Positions 1-7,768 are shown, counted from the stretch's first letter. The stretch: DNA of 52,955 nucleotides from Acidobacteriota bacterium (GCA_003167215.1 PMTV01000025.1:93495-146449); one strand, 5' to 3'. Numbers and translations are program-made. Notes: generated from the letters alone by a model not told the origin.

Positions 1-206
1 GCGTCGTGAAGGCGGTGGCGCATGTCTTCCGGAAGCGGCGCAGGTTCGGAGTTGCAGTAGATTTGAATGGTCTTTTTAGTGGTGTCCACGATGAGTTTGC
101 AGTTCTTACATTTGGCCAGGTGCAGTTCAATCGAGACGCGCAATTCCGAATCCAGCGCCTCGTCCAGATAATCCTCCAACTCAACAACGATGGTCTTGCA
201 ATTCAC
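1..206 (-). CDS. Anti-sigma factor, zinc-finger (zf-HC2) domain, partial
   Basis: The reading frame starts at a GTG at 206-204 and runs off the window edge, so only about 68 residues are visible. The start overlaps the sigma-factor stop codon (GTGA, 206-203), which predicts translational coupling. A Cys at residue 3 followed by the cluster H-L-A-K-C-K-N-C near residues 33-40 is the zinc-binding pattern of ZAS-type anti-sigma factors. In that family the zinc finger binds the cognate ECF sigma factor and holds it inactive. Whether a membrane segment follows cannot be seen because the C-terminal part lies outside the window. Confidence 0.75.
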   Translation of the reverse strand, partial: MNCKTIVVELEDYLDEALDSELRVSIELHLAKCKNCKLIVDTTKKTIQIYCNSEPAPLPEDMRHRLHD

Positions 207-856
207 TGATTTTCACTCCGACGAAAATATTTGTTCAGCTTCTGCCGCAGCTTCAGGCGCGCGCGAAGAAGCCTCGATTTCACGGCTGGGATGGAAAGCC
301 CCAGCGCTTCGGCCGTCTCTTCGGTCGATAATTCTTCGATGTCGCGCAACTGGAAAACGATTCGAAAAGATGGGTCTAAATCGGCGATTACCTCGGAAAG
401 AATGTCGGAAAGCTCGGTCTGTTTGTAGCGATCTTCGGGCGAAGGGCCCCAGTCTTCTATCTCACGCGGGATCAAGTCCTCCCCGGTGTTCACCTCTTCG
501 TCGATGGAAACCACGTTGGGGCGGCGCTTACGCAATTTCATCAGCGCTTGATTGACGGCTATGCGCACAAGCCAGGTATAGAAGCGGGAGTTGCCCTGGA
601 ATCCGGAGAGATGTTCGTAGGCCTTCAGAAAGGCTTCCTGCATGACGTCTTCGGCGTCTTCGCGGTTCTGGGTGATGTTCTGCGCCAGCCGCAATATCTT
701 GCGTTCGTAGCGGCCGACCAGAGTTTCGAAAGCAGTAATGTCTCCGTTCTGGGCGGCCGCGACGAGAATGGGCTCGTCTTCCTTCACCACTTGGGAGGGA
801 AGGGAACGAGGTTGCACCGAGTTCTCACCTGCCGGGTTCATTTTGGATGCACTCAT
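203..856 (-). CDS. ECF-type RNA polymerase sigma factor (RpoE-like)
   Basis: A 218-residue protein with the two-domain layout of group 4 sigma factors. Region 2 (about residues 37-110) has the helices that bind core polymerase and the -10 element, including the D-A-E-D-V-x-Q-E-x-F motif. Region 4 (about 150-212) is a helix-turn-helix with L-S-x-E-E-T-A-E-A-L-G and V-K-S-R-L-x-R-A-R. The frame is open upstream to 982, but that extension is Arg/Ser-rich and unlike the family, so I chose the ATG at 856. A further ATG lies at 841. The anti-sigma gene follows with a 4-base overlap. The 225 bp upstream, shared with the divergent TetR gene, should hold its promoter. Confidence 0.88.
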   Translation of the reverse strand: MSASKMNPAGENSVQPRSLPSQVVKEDEPILVAAAQNGDITAFETLVGRYERKILRLAQNITQNREDAEDVMQEAFLKAYEHLSGFQGNSRFYTWLVRIAVNQALMKLRKRRPNVVSIDEEVNTGEDLIPREIEDWGPSPEDRYKQTELSDILSEVIADLDPSFRIVFQLRDIEELSTEETAEALGLSIPAVKSRLLRARLKLRQKLNKYFRRSENQ

Positions 857-1011
857 TTCGACGTATCTCGCAGAATGAAGGGTAGCACAAGTTGAGAGAA
901 GTACGCGCTGCCGCCGGCTCGTAAGCGATTGGATGCTGGAGCGGGTGCGCGGATGGAGAAATGGCATAGGAAGAATGAACACGGGCAGCGAACCGAGGAA
1001 GAGGGCCAGCC

Positions 1012-1069
1012 TTGACAGGCTGGTCGGCAGGAAGTATTCTGGTTACCGAACGAACGTTCGAACGGAACC
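1012..1069 (+). promoter_or_regulatory. Sigma-70 promoter with palindromic operator before the TetR gene
   Basis: TTGACA at 1012-1017 and TATTCT at 1035-1040 are separated by 17 bp, close to the housekeeping consensus. Directly after the -10 box lies an imperfect palindrome (1042-1069) centred on the perfect core CGAACGTTCG at 1051-1060, with outer CCG/CGG arms at 1046-1048 and 1063-1065. It would cover the transcription start. A dyad of this size and position is typical of TetR-family autoregulation, so the adjacent regulator probably represses itself and the downstream catabolic genes. The binding itself is inferred. Confidence 0.72.
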
Positions 1070-1081
1070 TGCCTCTCCTTT

Positions 1082-1759
1082 ATGCCAAGACCTTCTATGC
1101 CGCAGCGCGAGCCCCAAGAGAAACTGCAGGTAATCCTGCGGCATGCCGCCCAAGTATTCTGCGAAAAAGGTTACGAGGGGGCTTCGATACGCGACATCAG
1201 CCGTGCGAGTGGCGTTTCGCTCGCCGGGCTGTATCACTACATCAAGAGCAAGCAAGAACTTCTCTACCTGATTCAAATCCACACATTTAAGACCATTGTT
1301 GCGCGGCTCGAAAAAAGCCTGGCTCGCGTCACTAATCCCGTCGAGAAACTGCGCATTCTTGTCCACAATCATTTGGATTATTTTCTGCAGCATCCCGTGG
1401 AGATGAAAGTTTTGGCTCACGAAGATGAAGCGCTGGAAGGAACATTCCGCAAGGAAGTGCTGGAAGTGAAGAGGCGGTACGTTGAAATCGCGCTGGAGAT
1501 TTTCGAGGAGATGCGTAAGGCCGGCGCAGTGCGGCGATTGAATCCGCGCGTGGCGGTGCTGTCTCTTTTCGGAATGATGAATTGGACCTACACATGGCAC
1601 CGCGCGGCAGCGGATCCGCAGGCGGACGCGCTGGCCGAAACCATCGCGGGAATGTTTTTGCACGGAGTAATGAACGGGCACGGAGATGCGCGTCCGAAGT
1701 CCGCGCGGCCTGTCGCAGCACGCTTGCGGAACCGGCGCGCGCGGGCGGATAATCTTTAA
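1082..1759 (+). CDS. TetR/AcrR-family transcriptional regulator
   Basis: A 225-residue protein. The N-terminal helix-turn-helix (about residues 15-60) has the family signature G-x-S-L-A-G-L-Y-H-Y-I-K-S-K, and the rest is the helical ligand-binding domain. The C-terminal 25 residues are Arg/Ala-rich and probably disordered. The start is the first ATG downstream of the promoter; an alternative ATG lies 15 bases later and neither has a clear Shine-Dalgarno. It stands 44 bp ahead of an enoyl-CoA hydratase gene and heads a run of acyl-CoA genes. TetR regulators in such positions usually sense an acyl-CoA intermediate; here the ligand is unknown. Confidence 0.88.
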   Translation: MPRPSMPQREPQEKLQVILRHAAQVFCEKGYEGASIRDISRASGVSLAGLYHYIKSKQELLYLIQIHTFKTIVARLEKSLARVTNPVEKLRILVHNHLDYFLQHPVEMKVLAHEDEALEGTFRKEVLEVKRRYVEIALEIFEEMRKAGAVRRLNPRVAVLSLFGMMNWTYTWHRAAADPQADALAETIAGMFLHGVMNGHGDARPKSARPVAARLRNRRARADNL

Positions 1760-1803
1760 ATACGGACGGAATAAACAATGGAAATAATTTCCCGGAGGAA
1801 ATA

Positions 1804-2613
1804 ATGGCGACGACGCAGGCAGTGGAGCAGAAGCAACTGATTCATTACGGGGTGGAAGGCGGAGTGGCGATCATCGAGATGGACGATCCGCCGGCGAATA
1901 CTTATACGTACGAAATGATGCAACAGATTGACACCGCCATTCTGCAGGCGCGCATGGACGAAAATGCGCACGTCATCGTGCTGCGCGGCAAGGGTGAGAA
2001 ATTCTTTTCGGCGGGCGCGAGTATCCCCATGCTGACGAAGGCCGATCCGACGTTTAAGTATTATTTCTGCCTGCATGCGAATGAGACGCTCTGCCGGTTC
2101 GAGCAGACACCGAAGCTCGTGATTGCGGCGCTCAACGGGCACACGGTGGGCGGCGGCCTGGAGATTGCGCTGGCTGCTGACATCCGCATCGCAAAAAAGG
2201 AAGGCGGGAAAATCGGATTGCCGGAAGTGAACCTGGGCGTGTTGCCGGGAACGGGCGGGACGCAGCGGTTGTCGCGAGTGGTGGGACGCGCGCGCGCCAT
2301 TGAGTTGATGGCTACCGGACGCACGTTTAGCTTTGAAGAGGCGCTGGAGTTCGGGTTGATTCATTACATTTACGAGCGCGAGACTTTCTGGGAAGAAGTG
2401 ATGGCGTACGCGAAGCAGTTCTGCCCGCCGAATAAAGCGTCCCGCGCGGTGGGGCGCATCAAGCGCGCGGTAGTGACGGGTTCGGAAGTGGGATTTGGAG
2501 AAGCGCTCGGCATTGAACGCGAGATGCAGCAGCTTCTCTTCACCAGCGAGGACGCGAAGGAAGGCTTGAAAGCGTACGTGGAGAAGAGGCAGCCGGAATT
2601 CAAAGGAAGGTAA
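1804..2613 (+). CDS. Enoyl-CoA hydratase (crotonase family)
   Basis: A 269-residue crotonase with a good Shine-Dalgarno (GGAGG just before the ATG). The oxyanion-hole segments S-A-G-A-S (about 69-73) and G-G-G-L-E (116-120) are present. Both acid/base glutamates of true hydratases appear to be kept: Glu120 in G-L-E-I and Glu141 in L-P-E-V-N-L-G, followed by P-G-T-G-G-T-Q-R-L. The family adds water to trans-2-enoyl-CoA. Its position between a TetR gene and a BoxB-like oxygenase suggests it acts on a ring-derived enoyl-CoA. The exact substrate cannot be read from sequence. Confidence 0.88.
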   Translation: MATTQAVEQKQLIHYGVEGGVAIIEMDDPPANTYTYEMMQQIDTAILQARMDENAHVIVLRGKGEKFFSAGASIPMLTKADPTFKYYFCLHANETLCRFEQTPKLVIAALNGHTVGGGLEIALAADIRIAKKEGGKIGLPEVNLGVLPGTGGTQRLSRVVGRARAIELMATGRTFSFEEALEFGLIHYIYERETFWEEVMAYAKQFCPPNKASRAVGRIKRAVVTGSEVGFGEALGIEREMQQLLFTSEDAKEGLKAYVEKRQPEFKGR

Positions 2614-2673
2614 GAGAACGCGAGAGTCGAATTGTAGGTAAGCGAAATACGATTCGGGATCCTAAAGGACTGA

Positions 2674-3186
2674 ATGCGCACACTGCCCGATTATCTTCGC
2701 AAGGGAATGAAAATGATATTGGTGGGCGCCAATCCGGGCGACCGTTCGGCGCGTGTAGGGCACTACTACGCCGGACGCGGCAACCAGTTTTGGCCGATGA
2801 TGTATGAATCCGGCGTGATTCCGGAACCGCTCGGCTATGAAGATGATCGCCGCGTGCTGGAGTTTGGGATCGGAATGACGGATTTAGTAAAGCGCCCCAC
2901 GCGCGGGGTGGAAGAAATCGAACGGCAGGAATTTTCCGAAGGGCGCGTCCTGTTGGCGCAGAAGCTGGAAGACCTGCGGCCACGAGTGATCGCTTTCAAC
3001 GGAAAGATGGTTTACGAGAAATTTACGGGGCGGGTATGCAAGTTGGGCTTGCAGAAAGAAAAACTTTACGGCGCGCAGGTGTTCGTGCTGCCTTCGACCA
3101 GCGGGGCCAATTGCGGGACCGACCGCGGCGTGAAGACGCGATATTTCAAGAAGCTCGCAGCATTGCTGAAAAGCTTAAAAGATTAG
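2674..3186 (+). CDS. mug: Mismatch-specific uracil/thymine DNA glycosylase (Mug/TDG family)
   Basis: A 170-residue family-2 uracil-DNA glycosylase. Motif I, G-A-N-P-G-D (residues 18-23), carries the catalytic Asn20 of the Mug group, followed by H-Y-Y-A-G-x-x-N-x-F-W (30-40). The second active-site loop is P-S-T-S-G-A-N near residue 140. The enzyme removes uracil, and in some members thymine or ethenocytosine, from mismatches. AAGGA lies shortly before the ATG. It sits in the same orientation between two crotonase genes of the catabolic island, with 60 bp before and 11 bp after, so it is probably co-transcribed although its role is DNA repair. Confidence 0.86.
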   Translation: MRTLPDYLRKGMKMILVGANPGDRSARVGHYYAGRGNQFWPMMYESGVIPEPLGYEDDRRVLEFGIGMTDLVKRPTRGVEEIERQEFSEGRVLLAQKLEDLRPRVIAFNGKMVYEKFTGRVCKLGLQKEKLYGAQVFVLPSTSGANCGTDRGVKTRYFKKLAALLKSLKD

Positions 3187-3197
3187 GGAGCGATGTT

Positions 3198-4013
3198 ATG
3201 GCGGCAACTACTCAACAAAACGCGGCGAACCAACTGGTGCTCGAGGAGCGCGACGCCAGGATTGTCACGTTGCGTTTGAACCGGCCGGACCGGCTCAACG
3301 CGTTGAACGTGGAGCTTGGGCGAGCGCTGGTTCATGCGCTGATAGGCGCTGGCGAGGACAAAGGGATAGGCGCCGTAAGAATAATTGGAGCCGGGCGGGC
3401 ATTTTGCGCGGGCGGGGATCTGGAGCTTCTTCACGATCTGCGAAAACGCAATGACGCAAAGGAACTCGAGAGCCTGCTTGTTTCGGGGAAAGAGATTTGC
3501 CTGGTGATTGCAGGGATGCCGAAACCGGTAATCGCGGCGGTGAATGGTCCGGCGGCCGGCGGAGGAATGAATCTGGCCCTTGCTTGCGACATGCGCGTAG
3601 CTTCCGATCAGGCAAAATTCGCGGAGGCGTTTGCGCAAATCGGCTTGTACCCCGATTTCGGGGGAACCTTTTTCCTGCCCAGGCTGGTGGGACGCGCGCG
3701 AGCGGCGGAATTATTTTGGACCGCTGAGAAACTGACGGCGGAAGACGCTCTCAGGATGGGGATCGTCAGCAGGGTCATTCCCGCGGCGCAATTCGAAGAA
3801 GAAACCAAAAAAATCACGCAGGATTTGGCTGCGGCCGCGCCGCTTTCGGTTCGAGATTCGAAGCATGCCATGACGAGCAATGACCGCGCCGCGCTGACGG
3901 CCGCGCTGGACGAGGAAATAAGGCTGCAGGTTCACTGCTTCCAGTCGGAAGACTGCCTGGAAGGGCTGAACGCGTTTGTCGAGAAGCGCAAGCCGAATTT
4001 TCGAGGGCACTGA
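3198..4013 (+). CDS. Crotonase-family enoyl-CoA isomerase (PaaG-like)
   Basis: A 271-residue crotonase. The frame is open further upstream, but the ATG at 3198 follows GGGAG and just clears the mug stop, so it is preferred. The oxyanion-hole motifs A-G-G-D-L (71-75) and G-G-G-M-N are present. The first hydratase glutamate is replaced by Asn125, and the second site reads G-L-Y-P-D-F-G-G with Asp153. As I recall, PaaG, the ring 1,2-epoxyphenylacetyl-CoA isomerase, has an Asp at this place, so double-bond or epoxide isomerisation is more likely than hydration. It precedes the BoxB-like oxygenase by 97 bp, which fits processing of an epoxide or diene product. Confidence 0.82.
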   Translation: MAATTQQNAANQLVLEERDARIVTLRLNRPDRLNALNVELGRALVHALIGAGEDKGIGAVRIIGAGRAFCAGGDLELLHDLRKRNDAKELESLLVSGKEICLVIAGMPKPVIAAVNGPAAGGGMNLALACDMRVASDQAKFAEAFAQIGLYPDFGGTFFLPRLVGRARAAELFWTAEKLTAEDALRMGIVSRVIPAAQFEEETKKITQDLAAAAPLSVRDSKHAMTSNDRAALTAALDEEIRLQVHCFQSEDCLEGLNAFVEKRKPNFRGH

Positions 4014-4110
4014 GCGCGGGATTTATTCGGCGGCGTGGATGCTCATAGAGCGACGACCCGGAACTCAATTCATAGAAGTAAGCGCTTTAGAAAATGGGAG
4101 GAATTCATAA

Positions 4111-5235
4111 ATGTCCGCAACACGCATTGCTACGTTTGATGACTGGGTGGATTTATTTCGCGTTTGGCGCAACGACATCGGCGTGAATTATTCCGAAATC
4201 GACAGCTATCATTTCGAGGCGAAGTTCGGGCCCACACGATCCAATGAAATTGAATTCGGCGCGTTCAAAGGACGCCCGAAATGGCAAAAGGTGCTGGACA
4301 TTCCGGACCAGCGAATTCGCGACGGTCTGATGAATCTAATTATTTACCAGGGCGACACGGAATTTGCTTCGGTGGAACAGCAGCGTCGCCTCTTCGAACA
4401 TTCGCCGAGCGAGCATGACCGCAAATCGCTCTGCCGCGTGGTGACGGAGGAAATGCGCCACGGCTGGCAGATGTGCCATTTGCTGATCAATCACTTCGGC
4501 TACAGCGGAAAAGTGGAAGCGCAGAAAATGCTGGAACGCCGCGCATTTGAATCCAAGCGCTTGCTTGGCGCCTTCAATCAGGAAGTGGCCAACTGGCTGG
4601 ACTTTTTCACCTACACGGATTTCGTGGACCGCGATGGAAAATTCCAGCTCACCATGCTGAGTTATTCGGGATTCGAGCCGCTGGCGCAATCCATGAATCC
4701 GATGCTGCGGGAAGAATCGTTCCATCTGGGCACCGGTCATGATGGTCTCAAGCGGATTGTGAAAGCGGAAGTGGTGCCGCTCAATATCGTTCAGAAATAC
4801 GTGAACAAATGGATTCCGGTGAGCTACGACTTGTTCGGAGTGGACCAATCGAGCTCGGCGCACTGGTTTTACGTTTGGGGATTGAAAGGACGTTACGACG
4901 AGGCCCAGACGCAGCAGGAAGTGGACCTCGGGCACATGAACGAGCACAATCGCCACCTGTATTTTCTCGAATGCGAAAAGCTGATCGAGCAGATTAACAA
5001 ACACGTCCCGGTGGGCGCGGTTCCGCTTTACGTTCCGGATATGAAGTTCAACCGGCACATCGGGGAGTTTGCCGATCAGTCCTACAGCGTGACCGGTGAG
5101 CTGCTGTCCCCGGAGAAATATGCGGAGCACTTGAAGGAAACTCTGCCCCAGCCGGAAGACATCAAGCTGGTGGGCGAGATACAGGACACCGAGCCGAAGT
5201 GGGTTTCTCCGAAAGGGAGCATGGATTTATCGTGA
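4111..5235 (+). CDS. BoxB-like di-iron aromatic acyl-CoA epoxidase, short form
   Basis: A 374-residue protein with GGGAGGA before the ATG. Several blocks match what I know of BoxB, the benzoyl-CoA 2,3-epoxidase oxygenase: Q-G-D-T-E-x-A-S-V-E-Q-Q-R (80-92), W-L-x-F-F then D-R-D-G-K-F-Q-L (162-180), D-L-F-G-x-D-Q-S-S-S and G-L-K-G-R-Y. Candidate iron ligands are Glu84, Glu114, His117, Asp175, Glu202 and His205; the first four keep BoxB spacing. The family uses O2 and electrons from a separate reductase to epoxidise an aromatic CoA thioester. It is about 100 residues shorter than classical BoxB (around 475), mainly at the N-terminus. No BoxA-type reductase lies in the window. The substrate may not be benzoyl-CoA. 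Confidence 0.8.
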   Translation: MSATRIATFDDWVDLFRVWRNDIGVNYSEIDSYHFEAKFGPTRSNEIEFGAFKGRPKWQKVLDIPDQRIRDGLMNLIIYQGDTEFASVEQQRRLFEHSPSEHDRKSLCRVVTEEMRHGWQMCHLLINHFGYSGKVEAQKMLERRAFESKRLLGAFNQEVANWLDFFTYTDFVDRDGKFQLTMLSYSGFEPLAQSMNPMLREESFHLGTGHDGLKRIVKAEVVPLNIVQKYVNKWIPVSYDLFGVDQSSSAHWFYVWGLKGRYDEAQTQQEVDLGHMNEHNRHLYFLECEKLIEQINKHVPVGAVPLYVPDMKFNRHIGEFADQSYSVTGELLSPEKYAEHLKETLPQPEDIKLVGEIQDTEPKWVSPKGSMDLS

Positions 5236-6020
5236 CGGCTCGGCCGGAAGAGGAAATCGCGAGCCGCGGTTACACCTTTAGCGAACTGATGGTTGCGGCG
5301 GCGGCCAGGGAAATCGGCGACGGGGAACTTGTATTCGTGGGAATGCGTCTGCCGATGCTGGCCTTCCTGGTTGCCCGGCGTACGCACGCTCCGCGCGCTG
5401 TGGGACTTTTCGAAAATGGTGTCGTCCGCGAAACACCTTCGCTTGAACTTCTTTACACGATGGGCGATCCGCCCAATCTTCTTCACGCCACGCAATGCGG
5501 TCAAATGCTTGATGTGATGTCTCTGCTGCAACAAGGCCGCGTGAATGTCGGATTTCTCGGCGCTGCGGAAGTGGACCGCTTCGGCAATCTGAACACTACC
5601 TGGGGTCATCGAAATAAAGAAATGCAGCGCTTGCCGGGATCGGGCGGCGCTTGCGATATTGCGTGCCTCGCGCGGCGGACAGTAGTTTTACTGGCGCACG
5701 AGCGGGGCCGGCTGACTGAGCGCGTTGGACACATCACGTCGCCAGGGTACGGCAGCGGCAATGGTTGGCGGCGAGCACAGGGCCTGCCCGCGAATTCTGG
5801 TCCTTCGGCTGTGATCACAACGCTTGGGGTGATTCGCTTCGGCGACGACGGCGAAGCTTTTCTGGCTTCGGTTCATCCGGGAGTGAGCGTGGAAGAAGTG
5901 TTGGCCAATACAGGTTGGACGCTGCGTGTGGCTGATGACCTTGTTGAAACGCCCGCGCCTCGCGATGAGGCGTTGGCCGTAATGCGCGAGCTGGATCCAA
6001 ATCATTTCTGGACTCGCTGA
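5232..6020 (+). CDS. Class I CoA-transferase, beta-type subunit (GctB/IpdB-like)
   Basis: A 262-residue protein starting at a GTG that overlaps the upstream stop (GTGA, 5232-5235), with AAAGGGAG about 11 bases before it; an in-frame ATG at 5199 is less likely. The fold is that of glutaconate CoA-transferase subunit B and of IpdB. It keeps an E-N-G triplet (Glu61-Gly63), the place where class I CoA-transferases carry the glutamate that forms the enzyme-CoA thioester. As I recall, the IpdAB ring-opening hydrolases lack it, so CoA transfer is somewhat favoured. A retro-Claisen-type C-C hydrolase cannot be excluded in this aromatic-degradation context. The partner subunit follows after 22 bp. Confidence 0.8.
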   Translation: MTARPEEEIASRGYTFSELMVAAAAREIGDGELVFVGMRLPMLAFLVARRTHAPRAVGLFENGVVRETPSLELLYTMGDPPNLLHATQCGQMLDVMSLLQQGRVNVGFLGAAEVDRFGNLNTTWGHRNKEMQRLPGSGGACDIACLARRTVVLLAHERGRLTERVGHITSPGYGSGNGWRRAQGLPANSGPSAVITTLGVIRFGDDGEAFLASVHPGVSVEEVLANTGWTLRVADDLVETPAPRDEALAVMRELDPNHFWTR

Positions 6021-6042
6021 AATCGAGTCGCGCCTAAAAGTT

Positions 6043-6963
6043 ATGGCTGAATCAAAATTGATGACGATGCGCGACGCGATCGCGCGCCACGTGCCTTCCG
6101 GCTCGATGGTGCTTCTCGGCGCCCAACTCGAACAGATGATCCCTTTCGCAGCGGGGCACGAGCTGATACGGCAAGGGCGTCGCGATCTCACGGTCGTGGG
6201 TCCTATCTCGGACATTTTGTTCGATCAGATGATTGGTGCGGGATGCGTCTCGCGCGTGATGGCCGCGTGGGTGGGAAATGTTTCGGCCGGCGTGGGATAC
6301 TGTTTTCGCCGGGCAGTGGAACACGCGGTTCCGCGAAAAATCGAAGTCGTGGATTACTCGAATTTCACGATGGCGCTCGCGCTGCATGCCGCGGCGCTGG
6401 GTGTGCCGTTTCTGCCGACCTACGCGACACTGGGCAGCGACTTTTTGAAGAAGAACGGAAATTTGCGCGAGTTTTCTTCGCCCGTCAGCGAAGAAAGGCT
6501 GGTTGCAGTGCGCGCGCTGCGGCCGGACGTGGCGATTTTGCACGTGCAACGCGCGGATGCTCAAGGCAACGCACACATTTGGGGCAGCCTCGGCGTGGCC
6601 GTCGATGGTGCGCGAGCGGCCAGGAAAATAATTATCGTGGCGGAAGAAATCGCCGAGCCCGGCGTGATTTCTTCAGACCCCAATCGCACGCTGGTGCCGG
6701 GATTTTTGGTCGAAGCGGTGGTGCACGAGCCGGGAGGAGCGCATCCTTCGCCGGTACAAGGATATTACGGACGCGATCATGCGTTTTTCGCGCAGTACCA
6801 CGAGCAGACTCGGCGCGTAGAGGATTTTGAGGACTGGCTTGCGCGGTGGGTGGTGCATGTGAGCGATCGGGGCGAATATTTGAAGCAGGTCGGTGCGGAG
6901 CGAATGCAGAGCTTGGGAGTGAAAGAGCACGCATATACTGCTCCCGCGGATTTCGGCTACTAA
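6043..6963 (+). CDS. Class I CoA-transferase, alpha-type subunit (GctA/IpdA-like)
   Basis: A 306-residue protein of the CoA-transferase subunit A family. Recognisable parts are the N-terminal Rossmann-like region with G-A-x-L-E-Q-M-I-P, the central V-V-D-Y-S-N-F-T-M-A-L segment near residue 105, and G-V-P-F-L-P-T near 124. It forms an alpha/beta enzyme with the preceding gene; the B-then-A order is reversed compared with gctAB. No clear Shine-Dalgarno precedes the ATG. Its stop overlaps the next start (TAATG). The assignment to CoA-transferase or IpdA-type hydrolase rests on the partner subunit and context. Confidence 0.8.
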   Translation: MAESKLMTMRDAIARHVPSGSMVLLGAQLEQMIPFAAGHELIRQGRRDLTVVGPISDILFDQMIGAGCVSRVMAAWVGNVSAGVGYCFRRAVEHAVPRKIEVVDYSNFTMALALHAAALGVPFLPTYATLGSDFLKKNGNLREFSSPVSEERLVAVRALRPDVAILHVQRADAQGNAHIWGSLGVAVDGARAARKIIIVAEEIAEPGVISSDPNRTLVPGFLVEAVVHEPGGAHPSPVQGYYGRDHAFFAQYHEQTRRVEDFEDWLARWVVHVSDRGEYLKQVGAERMQSLGVKEHAYTAPADFGY

Positions 6964-7301
6964 TGACGGAAGATCTCTACGCAAACATGGAAGTGGCGCC
7001 AGGCGAGGTGAAAGACATGCTCGCGCGAGGCGAGAAGCTACTTTTCGTAGACGTCCGCGAAAAATGGGAGTACGACACTACGCACATTGAAGGCTCGGTG
7101 TTGATCCCGCTGCGCGAGATCCCGGCGAATCTGGCGCGGCTGGAAGCGGCGAGTGAGCTTGTGTTGTTCTGCCACCACGGGATGAGAAGTTTGGATGCCG
7201 CAGCGTGGTTGCGCTCGCAAGGCGTAGAAGGCGCGCGGTCGATGTCTGGCGGAATTGACCGCTGGTCCGCCGAGATCGATCCGAACGTACCGCGGTATTG
7301 A
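6963..7301 (+). CDS. Rhodanese-like domain protein
   Basis: A single rhodanese domain of 112 residues. The start ATG overlaps the preceding stop in TAATG (6961-6965), implying coupled translation. Typical features are V-D-V-R-E-x-W-E-Y (29-37), H-I-x-G-S-x-x-I-P-L, and the active-site loop C-H-H-G-M-R-S with Cys70. The active loop has the length of sulfurtransferases rather than Cdc25-type phosphatases. Single-domain rhodaneses carry persulfide sulfur; the acceptor is unknown. It lies between CoA-transferase genes and an ArsC-like thiol-redox gene. Confidence 0.88.
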   Translation: MTEDLYANMEVAPGEVKDMLARGEKLLFVDVREKWEYDTTHIEGSVLIPLREIPANLARLEAASELVLFCHHGMRSLDAAAWLRSQGVEGARSMSGGIDRWSAEIDPNVPRY

Positions 7302-7330
7302 AGGCGAAGTACTGCGCGAGGAAGCAAACC

Positions 7331-7720
7331 ATGGCCGTCAAGAAAGCTAGCAAAGCACCGAGTCGCGGGGCAAAAGCCCGGAAGCGAGTTCAATTCCTGC
7401 ATAAGCCTTCGTGCACAACCTGCCGCAAAGCGCGGGCCTACATGGAAAACCTGGGTTTCGGCATGCATTTCCGCGATTTGGGTAAAGAGCGATTGAGCGC
7501 GGCGGAACTCGAGAAATTGATCGGCGACCGCGATCACACACAATTTCTGAACACGCGCAACGAGCTTTACCGTAGGAAGAAAATGAAGGACCATCCGCCG
7601 TCGCGCGCAGAGGCCATTCGGATGATGGAGAAAGAGCCGAATTTGATTCGCCGTCCGGTGATCATCGCGGGCGGCCGTGTGGTCCTCGGATTCGATCAAG
7701 AGGGGATCGATCGAATTTAG
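7331..7720 (+). CDS. ArsC/Spx-family thioredoxin-fold protein
   Basis: A 129-residue protein of the arsenate reductase/Spx superfamily. The ATG at 7331 follows GAGGAA at a normal distance; a TTG at 7298 overlapping the rhodanese stop is possible but adds a non-conserved stretch. After a Lys/Arg-rich N-terminus comes P-S-C-T-T-C-R-K-A with Cys28 and Cys31, and near the C-terminus R-R-P-V-I-I-x-G-G-R-V-V-L-G-F. The CxxC is more like Spx/MgsR or YffB-like members than the single-Cys ArsC. No ars genes are nearby, so arsenate reduction is not supported by context. A redox role coupled to the adjacent rhodanese is inference. Confidence 0.8.
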   Translation: MAVKKASKAPSRGAKARKRVQFLHKPSCTTCRKARAYMENLGFGMHFRDLGKERLSAAELEKLIGDRDHTQFLNTRNELYRRKKMKDHPPSRAEAIRMMEKEPNLIRRPVIIAGGRVVLGFDQEGIDRI

Positions 7721-7768
7721 CCTCGGAGTGAAGCGCGTTTTGCTGTACGTTGTCGGGGGAAACTGAGC

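Noticed and set aside
4336-5130. Minus-strand open frame (264 codons) opposite the BoxB-like gene
   Set aside because: Same reason: antisense shadow of a clearly coding sequence, without start signals or family features.
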